Below the pieces are notes generated by a model. The model made no database searches. It saw only the letters and a list, made by a program, of their open reading frames with translations, and was not told the DNA's origin. A stretch of 64,000 nucleotides of DNA from Macrocystis pyrifera. Lineage: Eukaryota; Sar; Phaeophyceae; Laminariales; Laminariaceae. Positions 32,733 through 45,344 of the stretch are shown piece after piece. The translations under genes and the position numbers were made by a program. The stretch covers positions 868,001-932,000 of the forward strand of contig JASSKH010000009.1 of assembly GCA_031763025.1 (NCBI GenBank), in the 5' to 3' direction. Position 1 is the first letter of the stretch; each line of letters begins with the position of its first letter.

Positions 32733-33474
32733 TAGGAGTGGAAGCAACCCTGACCCCGAAAAGACAGACCACGGTACATCCATATCCGTAGATCGTCCAC
32801 TGCTGTAGATACTAACCTGCCATTTTGAGCTGTTGTGCAGAATATGTACTGCTGTATGTGCAAGCACTGTAGAACAGATCCAACCCAGGAAACAGGCGCT
32901 ACAAACAGCAGATGTTGCAGATTTAAGGGCTCCCACGCGGTAACATGAGCTAGATCACACAGATCGTACAGATCAGGAATTAAATATATATATCTGATCT
33001 ATCTGCCCCCTGGAAGATCTGTAGGCCATTATTAATAGGTAGGACTCGATGATCTGTCCGAGGTGTGAACCTGGTATTACATTGCCGTAATTAATACTGC
33101 CTCATATTCAACTACTTGTGCAGCAATGCTTTTTTTTTTGTTTGTCTGATGTTACTCGTTGTATGGGAACGCCTTATGGACGATTTTTTGTGCTCATTTA
33201 TCTGAACGGACAGTTCACGATGGACAGACAGACAGACATACTCAATATAAGTAGGTCCTTCTTTTCCCGATATGAGATGTTCAAGCGCCGTGTGATACAG
33301 ACCTCGCCCGGAAAACATGTGCGCGAGAGCTGTGTCACACACATGTCCTATGAATAGATCGCGCAGATGATTGATTGTACCTGGTATGTACATACCAGTG
33401 CTTGACACGCGTATGGAATAGGGAATCTATCTGCCAGCAAGATCTATATCATGAAATGGACATCAATCAGATCT

Positions 33475-33588
33475 AGGGGGGAGAAGGGACGACACCTGTG
33501 ACCACGGCTTGTCCAGAAGATCGCTGAGGGTAAATCCTCCTACGAATTAGGCTAGAAAGTAAAAGTGATGATTAAATATATATATATC
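33475..33588 (+). mobile_element. SINE-A, 3-prime fragment
   Basis: From GGGGGAGAAGGGACGACACC to AAAAGTGATGATTAAATATATATATAT. An AT repeat replaces the A tail. Confidence 0.8.
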
Positions 33589-34329
33589 ATTAAATGGTTA
33601 CGTGTCAAAGATCTAGATCATGAAAAGGCTACGGATCGAAGATATAGATCATGAAACAGGGACCTGATATTTCCGATGTGTGCAAACTCCCCAAGTTCAT
33701 CGACTGTCATCCGGTGCGTTTTTTTAATGTATGTGTAATGTGTGTATGTATGTGTTTTATCTTACTGCACATGCAACGATTTGCGCATAATATTAGTTTC
33801 TCAGTATGCGCACACCATATTACGAGTACACTCTTTTTCTGAAACGATCCACACCCACCGACGACGCCGCAACGCGATAGCCATTTACATGCCGACGGGA
33901 ATCAATGGCGACAACCGCACACACAACAAGCGGCCTGCGTGACCTCTCAGTTTATCGGGTGCCCTGTGCCCGCACGGCATTGAGTTGATTGTTTTTACCT
34001 CTCGCATAACCTCTATGAATAATACATCATATGCTGGAATGACTTGTAAGGACACAAACGATCTTAGACCCTCCCGAGCCAACACCCTACCAGCAAACGA
34101 TGATGAAAGTCCAAGCCGCACGTCGCATGTGGCAACGATTGATGCCCGTACGGCCGCGACGGAGATAGTTTACATACACAACGAGCGGCATGCGGATTTC
34201 TCAGCTACATTCATTCGCTTTTTATCAGGCGTTTTTTTTTCAGATGCGGGGTACTCAAAACTCCCCCCTCCCGATCGCAAACCATCGCCTTGCAAGGCTA
34301 CGTGTGGTGCCCATTTTTTAATTTAATAC
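33589..34329. other. Unassigned spacer
   Basis: Plus and minus frames at 33985-34326 are open but have no recognisable features. Confidence 0.3.
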
Positions 34330-34582
34330 CGTAGATTACGTGCGGGGTCATCATCAAACCATATGACGCCCCCCCCTCCGGGATGGATACTTTACGTACG
34401 GTATCATTATCAAACGACATGTAGCGCGCCTCCCCCGTCTTTGATGGGGAGGGATACTTTACGTGCGGTGTCACTATCAAACGATATGTGCCACACACAC
34501 ACACCCTCATTGATGGGGAGGGATACATTAAATGCGGTGTCACTGTCAAACGATATGTACCCCACCCCCCCCTCCGCTCATT
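34330..34582. repeat. Array of about 60 bp units between C-rich runs
   Basis: About four units of the form GATGGGGAGGGATACNTTA, CGTGCGGTGTCACTATCAAACGA, ATGTRC followed by a C-rich run. The same unit recurs singly at about 35217-35285, 35510-35570, 35872-35930 and 36690-36775 between LINE fragments. Confidence 0.7.
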
Positions 34583-35215
34583 GATGGAGGGGGGGGTGTA
34601 CTCGATAGGAGATATGTACTCGATCTCATGCATGGCCGTAGTCGTATGACCATAGACCCCCGCATCCCTACAATGCCGGGACGGATGGGGGGGGGGGGTG
34701 TACTCATTATCGTGCATGACCGTAGTCATATGACCATAGGCCCTCGCATCCCTACAATGCCGGGACGGACAACGACCAGTTTTCACCGACCAGGCAGACA
34801 TTGCTTGCACCAAGCGCGAAGCGCCGTGAGGTGTTGGATGAGTCGCATGAAGGGTGAGCTGCAACCTACTAATAACCGCTTTAGAGGCGGATTTGCTTGC
34901 ATATGAATGACAGCATCAACGAATTGATTTAATGTCTGGTGTCGCCACTTCCAGAGACAGCAATGGGATTCCTATGTAACTGCCTCTTGGGTGCCTCACC
35001 ATATACACACTACGTGATACGATCATCCCCCTTGTGCGGAGTGAAGGTTCTCCCCGCACAAAAAAGATCTAACTTGACCGCCAGCCGTGGTAACCGCCAA
35101 AAAAAAAAAAAAAAAAACGGTACCCTGGTTGTATAGTGAGAGGCGTGTTTTACAGCGTCGTCGCCAACCGACGCCAACCCAACCTGTATTTATACCAGGT
35201 ATTTAATATGGGGGG
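34583..35215 (-). mobile_element. N1 non-coding repeat, copy B
   Basis: As copy A, but the G-run/GTACTC end is duplicated (34583 and 34686), which looks like one N1 copy inserted into the end of another. The hairpins CCGCTTTAGAGGCGG and TTGTGCGGAG...CTCCCCGCACAA are both clear here. Confidence 0.75.
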
Positions 35216-35289
35216 GGGGGCGCTCATTGATGGGGGAGGGAAACATTGCGTACGGCGTCATTGTCAAACGGTATGTACCCCCCCCCCCC

Positions 35290-35490
35290 CCCGCTCATGG
35301 TGGCCACAGGAGGCCAAACAGGAAGGGGATAAGATTAGCAAAAAGTTTCTATGTAATTTACGGAAACAACGTAATGAGCGCCCAATTGTTGGAGGTGTCT
35401 CTATTAGGAGTAGGAACGGTGCTCCGTCTCGAAAGGGATGCGTGGTCAATGGTCAAATGACTAAGGCAAGCAACAAATGAGTACGCCCCC
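35290..35490 (+). mobile_element. LINE 3-prime fragment
   Basis: Begins just after poly-C plus GCTCA at the GGTGGCCACAGGAGG position and runs to MTKASNK stop and GAGTACG, then poly-C (35487-35506). Confidence 0.85.
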
Positions 35491-35577
35491 CCCCCCCCCC
35501 CCCCCCCGTGCTCATTGATGGGGGAGGGATCATTACGTGCGGTGTCACTATCTTACAATATGTACCCCCCCCCCGCT

Positions 35578-35832
35578 CATGTGACATGGAGGAGTTTGAT
35601 ACGCTAGATAGCAACGAGAAAACGATCGCTATCCTAGGAGATAGATGGTGGCCACAGGCGGCCAAACAGGAAGGGAATACGATTGCCAAAAAAAATCTAT
35701 GTAATATATGGAAACAACGTAATGAGCGCCCAATTGTTGGAGGTGTCTCTATTAGGAGTAGGAACGGTGCTCCGTCTCGAAAGGGATGCGTAGTCAATGG
35801 TAGAATGACCAAGGCAAGCAACAAATGAGTAC
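35578..35832 (+). mobile_element. LINE 3-prime fragment
   Basis: Begins after poly-C plus GCTCA at GTGACATGGAGG (CDMEEFDTLD) and ends NGRMTKASNK, stop, GAGTAC, poly-C. It is one of the better-preserved C-terminal frames (35508-35828 stays open). Confidence 0.88.
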
Positions 35833-35934
35833 CCCCCCCCCCCGCCCCCCCCCCCCCCCCCCCCCCCCCTCACTCATTTATGGGGAGATTACAAACGGCG
35901 CCATCATCAAACCACATGTACCCCCCCCGCGCGC

Positions 35935-36668
35935 TCAGTAACAGAAGGGCGAGCTGGAATAAGGTGGGATAGCGTAGTGGAGAGAGTATGGGAGGATACA
36001 GGAGGAAACTAATAAGAGATGATGTCCGCAGACAAATTTGGAAGGTACAAGACAGAAGTATTAATGGAAGAAATGCTAGAAATACGGGAAAGGCTAGCGC
36101 TAAGAAACAAGGTGAAATCGAAGAAACACTTGAGATATATACGGGACGGGAATAAGACGAGAACGTATTTGCCCGGCCCAATGGATTTCGCGCGAAAACG
36201 CTGAAACTGCGATTTCGTATAGGGGACCTCGATCTGCCAGAAAAAGAAAGAAGTGTGCCAGTAGCCGGGAAGAGGAGGAAGTAGATGCACAGATGTGCCC
36301 GTGCGGCAAACCAATAGAGAGTAGAACTCACATACAATAGTAGGAGAATGTGAAATGTACAAGCATGAACGGGATGTGTTAAAAGATATGAGGTAAATAG
36401 ACGAATGTGACACGGAGGCGTTGGGCACACTAGATAGCAGCGAAAAAAAAAACGATCGCTATCCTAGGAGATGGATGGTGGCCACAGGCGGCGAAACAGG
36501 AAGGGAATAACCTGAGCAAAATGTTTGTAATACTATATGGAAACAACGTAATGAGCGCCCAACTGTTGGAGGCGTCTCTATTACGAATAGGAACGGTGCT
36601 CCGTCTCGAAAGGGAAGAGATGCGTGGTCAATGGCCAAATGACTAAGGCAAGCAACAACAAATGAGTA
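35935..36668 (+). mobile_element. LINE 3-prime fragment, longer copy
   Basis: Starts at GTAACAGAAGGGCGAGC and retains MMSADKFGRYKTEV through the cysteine motif to the standard end, with several frameshifts. Ends GAGTACG and poly-C at 36667-36690. Confidence 0.85.
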
Positions 36669-36775
36669 CGCCCCCCCCCCCCCCCCCCCGCGCGCTCATA
36701 GATGGCGCTCATAGATGGGGGAGGGATACGTTGCGTACGGTGTCAATCGATATGTACCCCTCCCCCCCGCCCATT

Positions 36776-37500
36776 GATGGAGGAGGGTCGGTCCTTCGTA
36801 TAACGCATATACCTGGTACGTGATATATCACAACGTATATTACTCGTAGATCGACGCACGTGTTCACCCCAGTACCAAACGCCCTCTACACTTCCAACCA
36901 GAGATAGATAGACATATAGATGTACACACTTCGCGCCGTGAGTCGTGAATCGCGCCCTAGAGATGTGTGTGTTTTTGCGAAGAGTGTCCACTTCGCAGAC
37001 CCAAGACTACTTGCGGTGCTGTATGCTGATCATTCCTTACTACAGCAGTATCACTACTTGAGGGTCGATTTCTTTCATGTCGTCTTCTCTGACCCACGTG
37101 TTCATCAGAAGGCAAGCTGACGACGGGGGGGGGCGGCGCTGGGACCGGTGGACGATACCACAAACGGTACCGGTACATTTCTACTGCTTGTACTTGCAGA
37201 CACATTAGGTCTACTGTGGATACAGTAGGTCTACTGTAGGTACAGTAGGCCTACTGTAGGTACAGTAGTTACTATTATTGAGTATACGGGTGCTCCGATA
37301 GGGGTGGCACCATTTTTTTTCTCGATTGACGAGCTCCATACCTCACCTAAAAGTTATTTTTGAGATTGTATTCATATATTCTATCTCTATAGGCTTCTAG
37401 CCACGAACACTCCCACGCCCTTCATATATAGGTGCTAAGGAAGATATGTGTGCGACCCAAATGGGGTAAGACGGGTCTCAATGCTTGATTTCTTTTAGGA
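36776..37500. other. Unassigned spacer with a palindromic 20-mer tandem
   Basis: At 37207-37268 a unit GGTCTACTGTAGGTACAGTA is repeated three times and is itself palindromic. The rest is unassigned. Confidence 0.5.
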
Positions 37501-37502
37501 GA

Positions 37503-38110
37503 TAAGATCGTGCAGTCGGGACACTTTGTATTCCTGGACAGGCTTGCCTATTAAGCCGGTACTCGTTGGTACTCACGTTTGTTGTTTGCTTAGACATAGA
37601 AGAAAAGCAGTTTTATTCCTTTCGTGCACGCGGAGACTGAGACCAAGCTCGTGCGTCTCTGGAAAACCCCTGGTTTTCCACCTAAGATACGCCTTCCAAG
37701 TATTGCAAATATGATCCCAGTGTCTGAACCCAGCTAATTACCGGGCTTTCAACCTCATTCAAAGCTGTATCATAACACTCGCCCACTCTGATGAGCCGTA
37801 TATGCAGAATTATGGGAAACTCATGGAAACCCCGATTCCATGAACTAGAACATGACTCAAAGATGCGGCTCCTCAAAACCCACTCCCACACCTCTGGACG
37901 GCAAGGCAACGAAGCCGGCGAAGTACGTAAAAAATATGAAAGGAAGACCTAGCCTCAAGGGGCAGGAAGAAAGCGTCAACGAAAACCATCGCCATGCCAC
38001 CCGCACGGGGGGGGAGGCGAGGAAGACGCATGGAAAAGCGAAAAGTGAATACCAAAAGCGAGAAGAAATATATCACGGAAGACGGCAAGAACCACCTAAA
38101 CCCAGCCCAC
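37503..38110 (+). mobile_element. LTR plus internal part of a small LTR-type element (solo copy)
   Basis: 37503-37777 matches the roughly 275 bp repeats at 48.72 and 49.31 kb, and 37778-38110 matches the segment between them (CCCACTCTGATGAGCCG to the Lys/Arg-rich stretch). The TGTTAAGATC start is degraded. An internal frame (37852-38118) is Lys-rich and unrecognised. Confidence 0.65.
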
Positions 38111-38165
38111 AACTCTGAAAACGCGTCCTGGGTCACAAATGAGTGGCCGATTACCTAAACCAGCC

Positions 38166-38211
38166 CGATAACAGTAGTAGTAGCAGTAGTAGCAATAGTA
38201 GTAGTAGTAGC

Positions 38212-38272
<61 letters not shown>

Positions 38273-38276
38273 TAGC

Positions 38277-38340
<64 letters not shown>
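38166..38340. repeat. (AGT)n / (AGC)n triplet tract
   Basis: About 58 triplets, mostly AGT, with a single irregularity near 38271. Repeat-only ORFs in all frames were discarded. Confidence 0.95.
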
Positions 38341-38342
<2 letters not shown>

Positions 38343-38640
38343 CTCCGTATAGTGCCGGTATGGTATGCGCCAGCCAACAATACCGGCACAAAGGCGGCAA
38401 CCGGCGCTATACACTCCTCGCACTACCACACTGGTAAATTAATCCCATGTGTCTGTGCCAAGCGATTTAACCGGCACTATACGTAGCGGGCAGGCGGCAC
38501 TATTCACCACACTCAACCGGCACTACAGAATGACCACAAATACTGTACCTATATGTATCGTAGCAGCCATCGGTACAGCAGTACAAGAGAGAACCGACAG
38601 GAATGCACGTATGAGAAGGGCGAAAACACGAAAAAGACGC

Positions 38641-38830
38641 GCGGGGGGGGGGGGGGGGGGGGGGGGGCGTACTCATTGGCTGCTTCCCGTAGTAATTTCA
38701 CCGTTGACCTCGCACGCCTTTCGAAACGGGGCAGGAACCGTTCCTACTCCTAACAGAGACACCTCCAACGTTTGGGCGCTCAGTACGTTTTTTTTTTTTT
38801 TTTTTCCGTATCTTTTATTGTTTCCGTATC
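38641..38830 (-). mobile_element. LINE 3-prime fragment, inverted
   Basis: Plus-strand order is G-run, CGTACTCATT, CACGCCTTTCGAAACGGGGC, CCTCCAACGTTTGGGCGCTC, TTGTTTCCGTAT: the complement of the standard LINE end and poly-C tail. Followed by a T run. Confidence 0.85.
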
Positions 38831-39009
38831 TTTATTGTTTCAATGTCGGTGAGTGGGTTGTGAGTGGGTTGCTTGCTGCGGGTGCTGCCCTTGTTGTTTT
38901 CGTGGTACTTGGGTTTCGTCCGCGCGCTGGTGGTGCTGCCACCACTGGTGCTGCTACGTACCACTAGTTCTACGTTTCATTTTATCGTCCTATCCCCTTC
39001 CTACAAAGA

Positions 39010-39113
39010 CGGGGGGGGCAGGGGGGTACTCGTTTGTTGCTTGCCTTAGTCATATATCTGATCATTGACCACGCACCCCTTCCCTTTCGAGACGGAGCAC
39101 CAATCCTACTTGT
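39010..39113 (-). mobile_element. LINE 3-prime fragment, inverted and short
   Basis: G-rich run, GTACTCGTTTGTTGCTTGCC, CCTTTCGAGACGGAGCACC. About 100 bp of LINE end. A further scrap matching CCTCCAACAGTTAGGCGCTTATTACG lies at 39468-39505. Confidence 0.8.
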
Positions 39114-39339
39114 GAAGGTGTTACCTACTGGGCTATAAGGAAGGGTAAAATATCGATCGATTACCCAGTCCGGAGTAATCCTTATAACACTCTCCCCCCC
39201 TCTGAACGGCGGGATCTTTGTATATATACATACGTCTGTACGCTGACCTACTCGCTTGGTTTCATTACCTGGGGAACCACGGAGGAGAAGTGTTTTGTTT
39301 TTTAGGCACGCGCAAGCGTTTTGACAAAAGAAATGTTCG

Positions 39340-39455
39340 AAGTGAGGTTCGAACCCGTGACCTGGACGACGTCAAATGTGAACGTGTTACCTACCGAGCT
39401 ATATCGGTAAAAGATCGATCGATCACCCAGCCCAGGGTTATCCTTATCACATACT
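39340..39455 (-). other. Degenerate tRNA-like sequence
   Basis: Minus strand reads TAGCTCGGTAGG (A-box-like), then GGTCACGGGTTCGAACC (B-box-like). The T stem and the D stem do not pair fully and the anticodon loop lacks U33, so this is not a good tRNA gene. A related A-box half occurs at 39113-39190. Could be a pseudo-tRNA, a SINE head or a primer-binding-type sequence. Confidence 0.4.
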
Positions 39456-39519
39456 CCTAATAGAGTGACCTCCAACAGTTAGGCGCTTATTACGTTGTTT
39501 CCATGTAGTGCAGAGATTT

Positions 39520-40806
39520 TTTTTCTTAATCTCATCGGCCTACAACAATTCCGTGAACGCCGCTACAGGGCTTGCGCCTAACGAAATCCACGTGGGCCGC
39601 CTTGCTCGCCTTCTGCTCTCGGTCTTCGAATCCGCCAAAATCGGCAGTCACCAAAGCTTGGACCGCGATCACCGGGTGTACGTCAACCTAGCCACCGACC
39701 GACAACGACGCGCCTACTCCCTCGTCCGCGAACTACACCGACTCACCGTCTCGCGTCTCCAGCGCCGCAACGCGCCCATCATGCCCACCCTCCTAGCATC
39801 TCCCCCCTTCACCGTGGGCGACTGGGTTTGGGTCTACAACCCCGCTTCAACCATCCGCCAAGGCGTCAAAAAGGGAACCAACGCAACCGCTCTCAAGACC
39901 AGGCTTTCCCTGAACTAGAATAGTCTCTTCAAGGTCCTCGCCGTAGGACCGACGCCCGCCTCAAGCACCCCCGACAAAATCGCCCCCGTCACGACAAGCT
40001 ACTTTTCCTCGACCTTCCATCCGACCTTCCGGGGCGGCACTTCAAGTCACGCGTCTCCGTTCAACGATGCAAACCTTGCCGGAACCCCAACGACACCAGT
40101 GATATCGCCCGCGGACCTAACTACATACGTGATCACAGCTTCTGCCGCCACGTCCCCACCTTACCACGTCACCGTCGACGACATCATTCCTCCACCGGAA
40201 CGCCTCGAGGTCGAGCAGATCACTGGCCATCAAATCGTTATCGGCCGCGGCGGGGTCATCGCCGTTCGGTACGAGACCCACCGGGCTGGACTTCTCAGCC
40301 CCTCTTGGGGACGCGAGCTGGGCCTTCAACACTTCCGGCGCCACATCCTACTCTACTGGCCAGGAGCGCCAACACAGCACCGCCAGACGAACCGCCTCTA
40401 CCGCCAGATGCGCATCGGCGCCGCTCACCGCGAACTGGCATGATATCAAAGACAAATCATCCTCGCCCCCGGCTACGCCTTGCTCTCCCGCAGCCTTTGG
40501 CTCCACAACTTCAGCACCACCTTCCTCCCCTCCGGAGCACACATCTGGTACAAGGCGCGCGACGGCCTCTGGTGGCTGGGCAAGATCGCTCACCGCTCAC
40601 CCCCGGACGCCTTTTCGGGAACTCCGCCGGAACCTTCACCTGGCGGCTCCTACATCATTCGGTTCCTGGACGATCCGATCCGGCCCGATCGAGATCGACC
40701 TCCAGCCCGCCCGCTACACTACAGCACGGAACGCCGTGTACGGATCGTCGTGTCTTCAACGCCATGGGAAAGGGAGCCTAGCACGTGGCGTGCTGCGGAA
40801 CTCTGA
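39520..40806 (+). pseudogene. Ty3/gypsy integrase C-terminus with chromodomain (decayed)
   Basis: Recognisable blocks in order: NNSVNAATGLAPNEIHVGRL (integrase end), DRQRRAYSLVRELHRLTV, FTVGDWVWVYNPA, KLLFLDLPSDLPGR and VQRCKPCRNP (after a frameshift near 39945), then a chromodomain-like PERLEVEQITGH, VIAVRYETHRAG, WGRELGLQHFRRHILLYW, and last a Tudor-like GAHIWYKARDGLWWLGKI, YIIRFLDDP. In-frame stops at about 39916 and 40441 and two frameshifts show it is dead. No LTR found beside it. Confidence 0.8.
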
Positions 40807-40959
40807 TGCGTCCCGCGGAGCCCCCGCCGTTTTCACTCCCCCCCCCTGGTTAACCTTGGTTTAGCCTTTTTATTCGTTTTGGGTATTCGGTTCTGGTTAG
40901 GCTACAATAGGTTAGAGTAGTTCGTCAGGGTTAGACTTCAATAGTCATCAGCAGTCAGC

Positions 40960-41716
<757 letters not shown>

Positions 41717-43571
41717 GAGCTATAGAGGGATAACGCTACTTAGCACAGTAGGCAAAACATTTTATAAGTTTTTAAACGATAGAATGGGAACGATGATGGA
41801 GAAGGAATACAAAATAAGCGAAGGGCAAGCGGGGTTTAGGCCAAACCGTAGCTGCGTAGACCATGTGTACACCTTAGGTAAGATTATTCAAGGTAGGAAA
41901 GACGCGGGACTAACAACGTACTGTTTCTTTCTAGATGTGCAGAAAGCCTGCGACACAGTGTGAAGAAATTTATTGTGGAAAAAACTGTGGGAAATAGGAA
42001 TCAGAGGAAAGATGTGGAGAATGATGAAAAAGATGACGGAATGTGCAAGAAGTGCTGTGATCCTGGACGGGGAAATATCGAAGTATGTTGATATTTTACC
42101 AGGAGTTGCACAGGGATGTACGTTGTTACCTAACTTATTCAAGATATATATTAACGACCTGATAGTAGCAGTCGAGGGAGCAAGGCAGGGAGTCACGGTG
42201 GGGGAAGATACGGTGTCGGGATTGATGTTTGCGGATGACTTCGTGGGGATATCAGAAACACCCGAAGGATTGCAGAAACAAATAGAGAAGGCGCTAGAAT
42301 ACACCAGGAAATGGAGGGCGGCGGCGAACGTCAAAAAAATGCGCAGTAGTTGTTTGCAACGAAGGTAAGGTAAACCCGGTAAATTTCAGTTGGAAGTGGG
42401 GAGAAGATGATTGCCGATCGTAGACCAGTATACATACCTTGGCGTAGAGATCTCAAAAGACTGCTCTTGGGATACACATATAGCAAAAGTAATAGGAAAG
42501 GGTAAGGCACAAGTAGGCAAGATGGATGCGATCCTAACAGACCCGAACCTTGACACTAGGATTAAGAGATGTATCTTGATGAATGTGATAGTACCAAAGC
42601 TAGAATATGCAAGAGAAGTATGGGAAGGGAACGCGAAACTCGTAAAACAGTTGGAAACAGTACAAATGACAGCAGGTAAAAAAATCCTAAGATGCTCAAG
42701 TACGACTACTAATACAGTATTAAGAGCAGAACTGGGAATGCGCCCACTCAAGACAAATAGAGACATGAGAAAGTTGAACTGGCAATATAAAGTAAGGAAC
42801 ATGCCAAAAAAGAGGTTGCCATAGTTGATAGAGCTGCATGGGAGAAAATATCAAAAGGACGAGCTGGAATAAGGTGAGATGGCGTAGTTGAGAAAGAATG
42901 GAAGGATCTAGGGGGAAACCAAGTAGAGATGATGTCCGCCGGGAAGTTTGGGAGGTACAAGGCAGAAGTAGAAGAAAGGATAGAAAGAAGGGAAAGGCTA
43001 GCGCTAAGAAACAAGGTGGAATCGAAAGAACACTTGGAGATATACGGGGGATTGAGGGAAGGAATAGGAATGAAAACGTATTTGCATGGCCCAATGGACT
43101 TCGCAAAAACGCTGAAACTGCGCTTTCGTGTAGGGGACCTGGACCTGCCAGAAAGAAGAAAGAGGTACACCAGTAGCCGGGAGGAGGAGGAAGTAGACGC
43201 ACAGATGTGCCCGTGTGGCAAAGCAATAGAGAGTAGAACTCACACAGTAGGAGAATGTGAAATATACAAGGAGGAACGGGATGTGTTAGAAGAGGAGATG
43301 AGGAAAATAGACGAATGTGACATGGAGGAGTTTGATACAATGAATAGCAGCGATAAAACGATCGCTATCCTAGGAGATAGATGGCGGCCACAGGAGGCCA
43401 AACAGGAAGGGGATACGATTAGCAAAAAGTTTCTATGAAATATATGGAAACAACGTAATGAGCGCCCAATTGCTGGAGGTGTCTCTATTAGGAGTAGGAA
43501 CGGTGCTCCGTCTCGAAAGGGATGCGTGGTCAATGGTCAAATGACTAAGGCAAGCAACAAATGAGTACGCC

Positions 43572-45344
43572 CCCCCCCCCCTGGTTTTTTTCTTCTTGTC
43601 GCCTACACATTCGTGTATCCTCCTTACATTCAGGCCGCCGAGTCGTAGCGATATCGTAATCAGCATTCGTGTTTGTACTTCACTAGCCTACCGCCAATTC
43701 TCGGCAGCACTACGCCGAGGTAAAATCGTGTCGTAGCCTGGGTTGTACCCGGACCTCCGTCGGTTTCCGCCGACCCCTGGTCATCGAACTAGCAGTATAT
43801 CGAGTTTTCAGCCCACCCGTATTTCTTCCACGTTTGCCAAGTAGGGTTCACGTAGCATTGTCGGCCCGAAAGACTGCAGCGTTATCGGCTATAGTGATCC
43901 TGACAGGATCGATGTCTCCCCACCTGTGTCCAGCTTTTGGTCAGTTTCCTGGCCCCGATGGTATTTCGTTTTTTCTTTTCCTCCTTTTCCTTTCTTTTCG
44001 TTCGGTATCCCGCGCGCCCCTCTGCCCTCTGGCAATTGACACCACCTGTGATGTCGCCCCTGTTAGCAGAGTTACACACGCTAGTGCTTTCACCTCGGGC
44101 TATCTACCATCTTGAACTGCACGCAACAGGCCGATCCTTTAGCGGATCTTCTTGCCGACACCATCTTTGAGTTTGTTTTGGTTGAGTCCACTACCTTGCT
44201 ACGTTTGCCGGTACTGCTGTTCACACCACGAACAGGTCTCCGAAACGCCGCGTTGTTCGCTCCGTCTCCCGGTTTTAGTAGCCCCTAGTGTACGCAGCCC
44301 TCATAGCACTCTAGCTGCGTCCCTTCTGTCTCGCGTGATGTCTACCATGCTAGGACCTTCGCCACAAGACAAGGCATGGCGCCTACAGGATATTTATGTT
44401 TTGGATTGTGATCCCTGCCTCTTTTTGAGAGTTTGCTGGTTTGCCAACCCGGTTCGGCGAACAACCCTCGTTCGTACCTCCTTGGGTTTCACACAATAGC
44501 TCAAGTATCAAGTTTGTGCGTCATTCTTTTGCCTTCACTTTGTTCTTCGTTTTTGTTTTCTACCTCTAGCCTTCGCTTCGGCTTTTGTCTCCTTTTTTTT
44601 CGTCTTTTTTTTCGCTTTTGCTGCTTTCTCCTTCACCTCCGCTTCGAGTTCTGTCTTCATCTTCTTTGGTCTCCCTCTAGTGGTTGTTCTCAGTGAACAC
44701 CCCTTTGTAGTGTTCGGGTCTTATTACGAGGTGTGGGGGGATTTATAGCCTCATTTCTTTTGTTTCGAATAACCGCATCTTCGATCACCTTTTCCTGGTC
44801 GTTTGGGATGATCTTTGTCATCATCCCTCGACCATCTTGCGGTCTGCATATACGACAACTCAGGGTGGGCTAATGTGATATGAGTGAAGTACTCATGGGC
44901 TATATAGATATAGATAATATAATGGGCAGTTTTGTAGTCTCACGAATACGAGAATAATCCAACGAACAGAATAACCCGGCGGATATTCCGTTAGTCGAGA
45001 GTAACGTTCTTTTAGGAATGTTCTCTAGGGTGGATAGAATAATGTTCCTTAACGGAGGTAGGACCATAAAGTGAGAAGTTCTTATATTAGAAAAGAAAGA
45101 TCGGTAGCCATAGGAAAGTTCTGTAGGAGTACATCAGATAAGTGAAATTTAGGAGAGCTTGTGGCGCGGGGTGGGACGAGTATATCTGGGTGTCGAGTCC
45201 CTTACACCTACCTCTCACTTCTCTGCCAGGGCACCTCCTCAGCTCTAGTCATCAATAAAGAAGGCCCAAATCAGAAGAAGCGAAGCACTGCTTTCCAGCT
45301 GCCAGAAACACCTGCGTCCCTTACCTTTACCCTAGCGTGGTCAC
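43572..45344. other. Unassigned region
   Basis: Pyrimidine-rich at 44520-44680 (repeated CTTCGCTT-type blocks). A hairpin GGGATGATCTTTGTCATCATCCC-like palindrome sits near 44807. Plus frames at 43834-44115 and 44152-44499 are open but unrecognised. Probably old transposon sequence. Confidence 0.35.

Noticed and set aside
34330..36790. CRISPR-like array of regularly spaced short repeats
   Set aside because: Spacing is irregular, the intervening segments are LINE fragments, and the genome is eukaryotic.
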